The translations under genes and the position numbers were made by a program. The notes under the pieces were generated by a model. It had not been told where the DNA came from and did not search any database. It saw only the letters and a program-made list of their open reading frames with translations. From NCBI GenBank assembly GCA_016202525.1, contig JACQOM010000099.1, forward strand, positions 1 through 12,478: a stretch of 12,478 bases of DNA, written 5' to 3'. Source of the DNA: Chloroflexota bacterium (GTDB lineage: Bacteria; Chloroflexota; Dehalococcoidia; Dehalococcoidales; UBA2162). Every line of letters starts with the position of its first letter. The first letter of the stretch is position 1. Of the stretch, positions 7,651 to 12,478 are shown one piece after another.

Positions 7651-7779
7651 ATGAAGGCACGGCAACCGCTATTAGTCAATATATGTAACGGTAGCTGGTG
7701 CCTTTTTGTTTCTGGTGAACGAAATAGTTTTGGAGAGGTGACGATTATAAGAAACTATCAGATTCAAATTAAATCTTAA
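7651..7779 (+). CDS. Candidate 42-residue leader peptide or small ORF
   Basis: An ATG at 7651 preceded by AGGAG (7641-7645, five-base spacing) opens a 42-codon frame that stops with TAA at 7777-7779, 20 bases before the SBP4 start. The product begins MKARQPLLVNICNGSWC and has no signal, membrane segment or family I recognise. It is out of frame with SBP4. It lies downstream of the promoter and runs right through the terminator-like hairpin at 7654-7711, the arrangement expected if its translation governs read-through. There is no run of one amino acid of the kind seen in classical attenuator peptides. A chance frame of this length is quite possible; the Shine-Dalgarno and the placement are the only support. 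Confidence 0.3.
   Translation: MKARQPLLVNICNGSWCLFVSGERNSFGEVTIIRNYQIQIKS
7654..7711 (+). promoter_or_regulatory. Terminator-like hairpin in the SBP4 leader (possible attenuator or riboswitch expression platform)
   Basis: AAGGCAC (7654-7660) pairs with GTGCCTT (7698-7704), with inner helices GC/GC (7662-7663 with 7694-7695) and ACCG/CGGT (7665-7668 with 7689-7692), followed by the T-rich TTTTTGTTT (7703-7711). An alternative inner pairing GCTA/TAGC (7668-7671 with 7692-7695) competes. It lies between a promoter and the gene that promoter should serve, so it may terminate conditionally. The elements GATGAAG, GGCAACC and GGTGCC resemble parts of SAM-I/SAM-IV riboswitch cores, but the remaining conserved parts are not evident, so I do not call a riboswitch. 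Confidence 0.45.
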
Positions 7780-7799
7780 GGAAATAATAAGGAGGGGAA

Positions 7800-9665
7800 A
7801 TGAAAAATAAGGTTATCTGGTTATTGTTCAGTGGTCTGGTAGTATTGTCTCTTGTGTTGGCGTCCTGTGCTCCGGCAGCGCCAACGCAGCCCGCCGCACC
7901 GGCGAAACCGGCTACCCCGGCGGCACCAACCACACCGACGACCCCAACAGCACCAACGACACCAGCCGCGCCGGCCGGACCGGCGATGGTAAAAGACTCA
8001 TTAGGCCGGCTGGTGGAAAAGCCTAGGTATGGTGGGATATTTACCATCCCCCTGGACCGCGATGTAGAGGGCATGACTCTAACTTTTAACTCCCCTCAGT
8101 CAGCCGATACCATGAAGATAACTCATGAAAGAATGCTCACCGGGAATTTCCTCCTGGGACCAAGCGGTAGCGGTAAAGTTTCCTGGCAGTTCAGTATCGA
8201 TAATCTTGACCCGCAGGTTGGTCAGTTAGCTGAGAGCTGGGAAATACCTGATGACCAGACCATCATATTACACATACGGAAGGGGGTTCACTGGCAGCTT
8301 AATCCGTATCTGAAGGAAGCCAGTGCGTTGGTGGGCGGAAGGGAGTTTACCGCCGCTGACGCTGTGTTTTCCATAACCCGTGTGTACGGGCATGCTAAGG
8401 GATATCTCAATACCAGAGTGCGTGCCGAAGAGAAGCCAGTAAGTGTAACAGCGCCGGATAAGTATACGGTTGTTATCAAGACTGTCCCGGGATGGTCGGC
8501 CACGGTATCCGGTTATTTACATTACAACAATACCTTTAATCCTGATGTGATACAGAAATTCGGTGACCAGGCTGAGTATGACTGGCGTAATCACATTGGT
8601 ACCGGGCCATTTATGATATCAGACGTAGTACCGGCCAGTTCTTACACTTTCGTCAGGAATTCTAATTACTGGGGTAAGCATCCGCTTTTTCCGGAGGACA
8701 CCATGCCCTATCTGGACGGTGTCAAATACCTAATCATAACCGATGTTTCCACGCGGATGGCGGCACTGCGGACGGCTAAAGTCGACCACGGCGGAGCTGC
8801 CAGGAGTACCGTTTCCCTGTCAAATGCCGTGACTATTCTGGCGCAGAAGCCGGAGTTGAAATATGTTGAAACTATCAACAGGTATCCGCTGGTAATGATT
8901 CTCAAGGTAAATAACCCGGCGATACCCAGCTATGACAAGAGGGTCCGCCAGGCGATAGCTATGGCTATAGACCACCCGTCGATAGTTAAAGATTTATATG
9001 GCGGCAGAGCTTCACTATTAAATTATCCGATAATGCCGGCGGGGGAGTTCCTTTCGATGTATACTCCGCTCGAACAACAGCCGGAGATAGTCCAGCAGAT
9101 GTACGGGTACAATCCGGACAAGGCTAAGAAATTACTGGCTGACGCTGGTTATCCCAATGGCTTTAAGATGGAACTGGTTACGCTGACCGATTATACCGAC
9201 CAGGCAAGCGTTATAAAGGACCATCTGTCTAAAGTGGGTATTGTTGTTGATATTCAGGTCAAGGAGAGGACTGTTTTTACTTCGCTAACTAACGCCAGGA
9301 ATCAGAAAGATGCTGTTCTTACTACCGGGACCAGCACATCACCCTTTGCTTTCCAGGCATTTTCGCCGGAAGATTTGAACAATATCGGTGGGATTAACGA
9401 CCCGGTGGCCAACGAGACCTGGGCGAAATTTAAGCCGATTGAGCTGACCGATAGAGCAAAAGCTGAAGCGATAATCAAGCCCTTCTTTGTCTATGCGCTG
9501 GAGCAGGCTTGGCATATCCAATATCCTGACCCGCATGAATTTCTTATCTGGTGGCCGTGGGTGAAGACCTATAATGGCGAAGTAAGTGTTGGCAGGAGCG
9601 CCAACTACAATTTCATTCCCTATCTCTGGATTGACCAGACGTTAAAGAAGAAGATGGGATACTAA
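7800..9665 (+). CDS. Family-5 ABC transporter solute-binding lipoprotein (SBP4)
   Basis: The most divergent of the four SBPs, 621 residues. AAGGAGGGG (7789-7797) precedes the ATG. Signal peptide 1-22, lipobox LASC, lipidated Cys23, Pro/Ala/Thr linker 24-62, then an extra segment MVKDSLGRLVEKP (63-75) that SBP2 and SBP3 lack, before RYGG (76-79). Motifs: HIRKGVHWQLNP (158-169), ALVGGREFTAAD (176-187), IGTGPFMISDVV (266-277), RNSNYW (286-291; Ser replaces the usual Pro) and the tail WWPWVKTYNGE and WIDQTLKKKMGY. It leads a run of four catabolic genes with gaps of 36-69 bases and no obvious terminator, so it is probably the first main gene of that operon and the uptake component for the substrate those enzymes handle (inference). 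Ligand unknown. Confidence 0.95.
   Translation: MKNKVIWLLFSGLVVLSLVLASCAPAAPTQPAAPAKPATPAAPTTPTTPTAPTTPAAPAGPAMVKDSLGRLVEKPRYGGIFTIPLDRDVEGMTLTFNSPQSADTMKITHERMLTGNFLLGPSGSGKVSWQFSIDNLDPQVGQLAESWEIPDDQTIILHIRKGVHWQLNPYLKEASALVGGREFTAADAVFSITRVYGHAKGYLNTRVRAEEKPVSVTAPDKYTVVIKTVPGWSATVSGYLHYNNTFNPDVIQKFGDQAEYDWRNHIGTGPFMISDVVPASSYTFVRNSNYWGKHPLFPEDTMPYLDGVKYLIITDVSTRMAALRTAKVDHGGAARSTVSLSNAVTILAQKPELKYVETINRYPLVMILKVNNPAIPSYDKRVRQAIAMAIDHPSIVKDLYGGRASLLNYPIMPAGEFLSMYTPLEQQPEIVQQMYGYNPDKAKKLLADAGYPNGFKMELVTLTDYTDQASVIKDHLSKVGIVVDIQVKERTVFTSLTNARNQKDAVLTTGTSTSPFAFQAFSPEDLNNIGGINDPVANETWAKFKPIELTDRAKAEAIIKPFFVYALEQAWHIQYPDPHEFLIWWPWVKTYNGEVSVGRSANYNFIPYLWIDQTLKKKMGY
7869..7985 (+). repeat. Pro/Ala/Thr linker-coding repeat of SBP4
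   Basis: Encodes residues 24-62, an Ala/Pro-rich half followed by a PTTPTTPTAPTTP half nearly identical to the SBP3 linker. Same anchor-to-domain spacer role as in SBP2 and SBP3. Confidence 0.8.
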
Positions 9666-9722
9666 TTCGATAATCAGTGCTGCTGGGGATTGATAGCCTG
9701 ACTGTTGACTGTCTCAGCAGCT

Positions 9723-9737
9723 AAGGAGGATAAGATG
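9723..9737 (+). promoter_or_regulatory. Ribosome-binding site that sets the start of the isochorismatase-like gene
   Basis: AAGGAGGA (9723-9730) lies four bases before the ATG at 9735. The frame also extends upstream to a TTG at 9705, but that site has no Shine-Dalgarno and would place this AAGGAGGA inside the coding region, so 9735 is preferred. GCTGCTG (9679-9685) and CAGCAGC (9715-9721) form a seven-base inverted repeat ending just before this site. Confidence 0.85.
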
Positions 9738-10466
9738 AGACCATGGGAAAAGATTATGCCGGCGGCTGATTGGGCTTTATATCAAAAACTAAAGTACGGC
9801 GCCAGGCAAAAGTATGGCGTTAAACCGGCGCTGCTCATCATCGATGTCACCAGAGGCTTCGTCGGTTCCAGGTCGATGCCGGTGATGGAAGCTGTCGACG
9901 AATATAGCGCCAGTTGCGGTGAAGCCGCCTGGGTAGCCCTCGATAGTATCAAGAAACTATTGGCGGCTTGCCGTGCCAACCACATTCCGCCGATATTTAC
10001 GGCTAATGATGCGGTGACACGCCAGTTCTGTACCGGTTCGACCAAACCGCCGGGCGGGTCATCCAAAACTGTCAAATCAGTTGACCTGAAGGCACGGCTG
10101 GAAGGGTACGAAATCGTTGATGAGATTGAGCCTCTGCCTTCGGAACTGGTGATAGGCAGTAAGACCAAAGCCAATGCCTTCTTCGGGACGCCTCTGCTCT
10201 CATGCTTGCGGTCGATGGGAATCGATTGTTTGCTGGTGGCCGGTTGTACTACCTCAGGTTGTGTGCGTGCCAGCGTTGTCGATGCCTGGGCGAACGGATT
10301 TCCTTGTTTTGTGGTGGAAGAATGCGTTTTCGACCGGTTCGAGATGTCCCATCTGGTCAGTCTCTTCGACCTGAACGCTAAATATGCCGATGTCATTACC
10401 ATGGAAGAGGCGCTTGGCTATGTTGCCAGGGTGGGGACTGGCTCCAAGAGTTATGCCCGCTTGTAG
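9735..10466 (+). CDS. Isochorismatase-family cysteine hydrolase, N-carbamoylsarcosine amidase-like
   Basis: Cytoplasmic hydrolase of 243 residues in the isochorismatase/nicotinamidase superfamily, whose members use an Asp-Lys-Cys triad to cleave amides, carbamoyl groups or vinyl ethers. Asp37 lies in LLIIDVTRGF (33-42), Lys143 in GSKTKANAFFGT (141-152) and the nucleophile Cys176 in VAGCTTSGCVRAS (168-180). The TTSGCVRAS form is typical of the N-carbamoylsarcosine amidase and maleamate amidase branch rather than true isochorismatases. The N-terminal extension of about 30 residues before the first strand is also usual in that branch. It starts 69 bases after SBP4 and ends 36 bases before the aldolase gene, so co-transcription is likely. 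An amide or carbamoyl-compound substrate is inferred, in keeping with the hydrolases downstream. The exact substrate is not determinable. Confidence 0.9.
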   Translation: MRPWEKIMPAADWALYQKLKYGARQKYGVKPALLIIDVTRGFVGSRSMPVMEAVDEYSASCGEAAWVALDSIKKLLAACRANHIPPIFTANDAVTRQFCTGSTKPPGGSSKTVKSVDLKARLEGYEIVDEIEPLPSELVIGSKTKANAFFGTPLLSCLRSMGIDCLLVAGCTTSGCVRASVVDAWANGFPCFVVEECVFDRFEMSHLVSLFDLNAKYADVITMEEALGYVARVGTGSKSYARL

Positions 10467-10502
10467 GCGTTTTAGAAGAATCTGAATAAGAAGGGGGATT
10501 TT

Positions 10503-11216
10503 ATGGTGAAATACAGCTCCCCAATGAAGGAGAAGCTGGCTGCAGCAATGCGTATCATGGTGAATGAGGGGCTGATTGAAAATTCGGGTCATATCAGTTG
10601 CCGGATTCCCGGCACCGATAATATCTGCGTTCTGGGACATATTCATTCGGAGGGTCACGTCTTGCGGGATACGGCCCCAGCCGATTTTCACGTTGTGAAT
10701 CTGGATGCTAAAGTGGTGGAGGGAGAGCATGAGACTGTGGGGGAAATCTATCTGCATACGGAGATTTACAAGGTCCGCAGTGATGTTAAGTCGGTTCTCC
10801 ATGCTCATCCTCCCGTCACCATAGCCCTGAGTATTGCCGGAGTCCCGGTATCGGCTGTCTATGTAGGTGCCGGTGGGACTGTCTTTGGCTCCGGGATACC
10901 TATCTATGAATCATCGACCCATATCAATAGGCCGGAGGATGGCAAAAAGCTGGCGCAACTCCTGGGAGACCAGATGGCAATCATGATGAGAGGACACGGT
11001 GCGGTCACCGTCGGCGCCAGTATCGAGCAAGCGTGCAATATAACGCTTAATATGGAGAGGTCGGCTAAATTGATGCTTATGGCAGCTCCGTTCGGTAAGG
11101 TGAAACCTTTCCTGCCGGCCAAAGAACTGGCCGAACGCAGCCGCAGAGACAGGGCTGATTCAGAAGAATCCCGTCAGGTTTTCTGGGATTACTGGGGAGG
11201 CAGGCTGCCCAAATAA
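10503..11216 (+). CDS. Class II aldolase/adducin-family protein (aldolase or decarboxylase)
   Basis: Class II aldolase domain protein of 237 residues, near the usual fuculose-phosphate-aldolase length. These are zinc-dependent enzymes that cleave C-C bonds next to a carbonyl; several relatives in aromatic catabolism instead decarboxylate hydroxy-carboxy intermediates. AAGGGGG (10491-10497) precedes the ATG. The motif set is complete: SGHISCRIPG (28-37, substrate loop), Glu81 as the likely catalytic acid in GEIYLHTEIY, zinc ligands His100 and His102 in HAHPP and His165 in RGHGAV (163-168). Sitting between an amidase-like and an amidohydrolase gene in a run of metal hydrolases, it is more likely to work on a catabolic intermediate than on a sugar phosphate (inference). 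Family call is firm, reaction is not. Confidence 0.9.
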   Translation: MVKYSSPMKEKLAAAMRIMVNEGLIENSGHISCRIPGTDNICVLGHIHSEGHVLRDTAPADFHVVNLDAKVVEGEHETVGEIYLHTEIYKVRSDVKSVLHAHPPVTIALSIAGVPVSAVYVGAGGTVFGSGIPIYESSTHINRPEDGKKLAQLLGDQMAIMMRGHGAVTVGASIEQACNITLNMERSAKLMLMAAPFGKVKPFLPAKELAERSRRDRADSEESRQVFWDYWGGRLPK

Positions 11217-11271
11217 ATGTCTTAGGAAGCTTAAAAACACGGGGTTGAGCCAGAAATTAAGGAGGGGTTAA

Positions 11272-12306
11272 ATGATAATCGATGCCCATGCGCATATCGT
11301 GCCCAGTAAGTATTTCGACCGTCTGATTGCCAAGGGTGGCCAATGGGTAAAGAAAAGGGCCGAGCAGTTCTCAGAGACGGCACGGAAGAAACCTTACTAC
11401 GACCAGGTGCCCTGGCGACTGGAACATCTTGATAAGAATGGTATCGATTTTCAGGTGGTGACACCGCAGCAACTCTGGGACTGCAATCTGGTGCCTGGTG
11501 GTATTGCTACCCAGCTGGCTTATGCCCGGGTGTTCAATGAGGGTATGGCCAGTCTGATGGAGGAGTCTAAGGGACGGCTGATTGCGGCGGGTACTGTTCC
11601 GTTAGCTGGCATGGAGCAGGGTGGCCGGAAGGAGATGGAACGGGCCATTAAGACGTTGGGTTTGAAGGCGATTAATTCTCTATCGAATATCGATGGAAAG
11701 CCACTGGACTCGTTCGAGCCTTTCTTAGCTTATGCCGCCGAGCTGGACGTTCCGGTCTATTTCCATCCCAGAAATCCGGTAAGCTCAGAGGGTCGCCCTT
11801 ATGAAGCCGACTATGACATGGTGCACAATCTGGGCTGGCCCTATGAAACGGCGCTGATACTATCCCGTCTGGTCTTCTCCGGTATTATGGAACGCTACCC
11901 TAATCTTAAGGTAGTGAACCATCATCTCGGGGGACTTATTCCCTTCTTTATGGGGCGTAGTGAGGAGACTTATGATGCCGGGAGTCTGGATAATCCTGGC
12001 GGGCGGCGGGCTCCGGTTTTTGCCCAGGGTGGTGGTCCGGTGCCCGGGAAGCTGCTGGATTATTTCCGCCGTTTCTATTATGATACTGCTGTTGGTGGCA
12101 GTGTCCCTGCCACCAGGTGTGCCTATGAGGTATTCGGCGCTGATTCCATTGTCTTTGGCACGGATTACCCGGCCGGGCCGGGAGGGCAGGATGGCGACTA
12201 CAGACTGGCAACATATCCCAAGGTAATCGATGCCTTGCATCTTCCGGCTAAGGATAAAAAGAAGATTCTGGCCGATAATGCCCGCAAGATGCTGAAGTTG
12301 GACTGA
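11272..12306 (+). CDS. Amidohydrolase-2 family (ACMSD-like) metal-dependent hydrolase or decarboxylase
   Basis: TIM-barrel amidohydrolase of 344 residues in the family of ACMSD (aminocarboxymuconate-semialdehyde decarboxylase), gamma-resorcylate decarboxylase and related ring-acid decarboxylases. AAGGAGGGG (11259-11267) precedes the ATG. Metal ligands in order: His6 and His8 in DAHAHIVP (4-11), His165 in VYFHPRN (162-168), then the catalytic-type His in VVNHHLGG (214-221; His217 or His218) and Asp298 in FGTDYPAG (295-302). This is the full ACMSD-type set, so the enzyme should be active, most probably as a decarboxylase or C-C hydrolase of a carboxylated ring or ring-opened product. The C-terminal LADNARKMLKL is a common ending of the family. 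It lies 55 bases after the aldolase gene and 45 before the cyclase gene. Substrate unknown. Confidence 0.92.
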   Translation: MIIDAHAHIVPSKYFDRLIAKGGQWVKKRAEQFSETARKKPYYDQVPWRLEHLDKNGIDFQVVTPQQLWDCNLVPGGIATQLAYARVFNEGMASLMEESKGRLIAAGTVPLAGMEQGGRKEMERAIKTLGLKAINSLSNIDGKPLDSFEPFLAYAAELDVPVYFHPRNPVSSEGRPYEADYDMVHNLGWPYETALILSRLVFSGIMERYPNLKVVNHHLGGLIPFFMGRSEETYDAGSLDNPGGRRAPVFAQGGGPVPGKLLDYFRRFYYDTAVGGSVPATRCAYEVFGADSIVFGTDYPAGPGGQDGDYRLATYPKVIDALHLPAKDKKKILADNARKMLKLD

Positions 12307-12351
12307 TTCCCGTATCGGGTAAAAATATATATAGATAAGGAGAGAGACAAA

Positions 12352-12478
12352 ATGAAAATAATCGACCTGACAATGCCGCTTTATGAAGGGATGCCAAGCG
12401 GTCACGGACATCCGGCTTTCAAGAGCCATCCGATATGGCCGGAGCCTTTCAAGATACAAATGACCGGCGGGACAACTG
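12352..12478 (+). CDS. Cyclase/kynurenine formamidase-like metal hydrolase, 3' end cut off by the window
   Basis: Only the first 42 codons are present. AAGGAGAG (12337-12344) precedes the ATG. The N-terminus MKIIDLTMPLYEGMPSGHGH carries the DLTxPLxxGMP signature of the cyclase family (kynurenine formamidase, isatin hydrolase and related amide or lactam hydrolases). The metal-binding HxGTHxD motif would lie beyond the window, although the last residues (MTGGTT) lead into that region. Members are usually somewhat over 200 residues. It is the fourth enzyme of the run after SBP4, and its amide-hydrolase family agrees with the amidase-like gene at the start of the run. Confidence 0.82.
   Translation, partial: MKIIDLTMPLYEGMPSGHGHPAFKSHPIWPEPFKIQMTGGTT

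Larger units (their letters stand above)
7439..7799 (+). other. 361-base intergenic region between SBP3 and SBP4: terminator, promoter, structured leader
   Basis: The only gap longer than 300 bases. In order it holds the SBP3 terminator (7462-7495), an AT-rich spacer, a promoter (7551-7580), an imperfect direct repeat of TTAGTC-AATATATG type (7581-7596 and 7672-7685), a small ORF with its own Shine-Dalgarno (7641-7779), a terminator-like hairpin (7654-7711), a second inverted repeat ATAGTTT/AAACTAT (7724-7730 and 7752-7758), and the SBP4 ribosome-binding site (7789-7797). All other gaps in the window are under 100 bases. Confidence 0.8.

Noticed and set aside
7746..7751. TATAAG as a second promoter for SBP4, downstream of the hairpin
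   Set aside because: No acceptable -35 at 16-18 bases (AATAGT) and no TG extension; the 7551-7580 promoter is far better.
9705..9734. Upstream TTG start for the isochorismatase-like gene
   Set aside because: No Shine-Dalgarno ahead of it, and AAGGAGGA at 9723 points to the ATG at 9735.
9782..10402. Reverse-strand 206-residue frame, and similarly 10254-10808 and 11860-12459
   Set aside because: Each lies opposite a gene with intact catalytic motifs; no Shine-Dalgarno or recognisable domain on the reverse strand.
12308..12318. CCCG-TAT-CGGG as a terminator after the amidohydrolase gene
   Set aside because: Four-base stem with no U-tract after it; the next gene starts only 45 bases past the stop and has its own Shine-Dalgarno.
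1..12478. Mobile element, CRISPR array, tRNA or defence system
   Set aside because: No transposase or integrase frames, no regular repeat-spacer pattern, no tRNA-like fold seen, and every long gene belongs to a transport or catabolic family.

Overview
The window is a single-direction (+ strand) accessory catabolic region, most likely from an uncultured Chloroflexota bacterium of the Dehalococcoidia type. That guess rests on the lipoproteins. They share a signal peptide ending in LVLASCAP or LVLAACAQ followed by a long Pro/Thr/Ala linker, a style I associate with sediment Dehalococcoidia. It also rests on the combination of many solute-binding proteins with a tungsten-type oxidoreductase. No rRNA, tRNA, transposase, integrase or CRISPR array is visible.

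Layout: (1) 2-3454 holds two tandem family-5 extracellular solute-binding proteins (SBPs), the first cut by the window start. (2) 3465-5507 holds a promoter with a perfect TATAAT and an aldehyde:ferredoxin-oxidoreductase (AOR) family protein that looks closer to BamB, the tungsten subunit of class II benzoyl-CoA reductase, than to a classical AOR. (3) 5533-7438 holds a third SBP with its own promoter and a supported TTG start, closed by a clear intrinsic terminator at 7462-7495. (4) 7439-7799 is a 361-base leader region. It has a promoter resembling the previous one, a terminator-like hairpin, and a 42-codon open frame with its own Shine-Dalgarno site that runs through the hairpin. (5) 7800-9665 is the fourth SBP. 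(6) 9735-12478 is a tight run of small catabolic enzymes: an isochorismatase/N-carbamoylsarcosine-amidase-like cysteine hydrolase, a class II aldolase/decarboxylase-like protein, an ACMSD-like amidohydrolase and the start of a metal-dependent cyclase/kynurenine-formamidase-like protein.

Inferred working model: membrane-anchored SBPs capture several related small organic substrates outside the cell. The BamB-like protein and the amide/ring hydrolases, decarboxylase-like and aldolase-like enzymes then process them, perhaps as aromatic or N-containing carboxylic compounds. No ABC permease or ATPase gene lies in the window, so the transporter must come from outside it. The substrate cannot be read from the sequence.

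The most interesting points are the four-fold SBP paralogy around one oxidoreductase, the shared promoter module ahead of SBP3 and SBP4, the possible attenuator or leader ORF before SBP4, and the BamB-like cysteine in the AOR-family protein.
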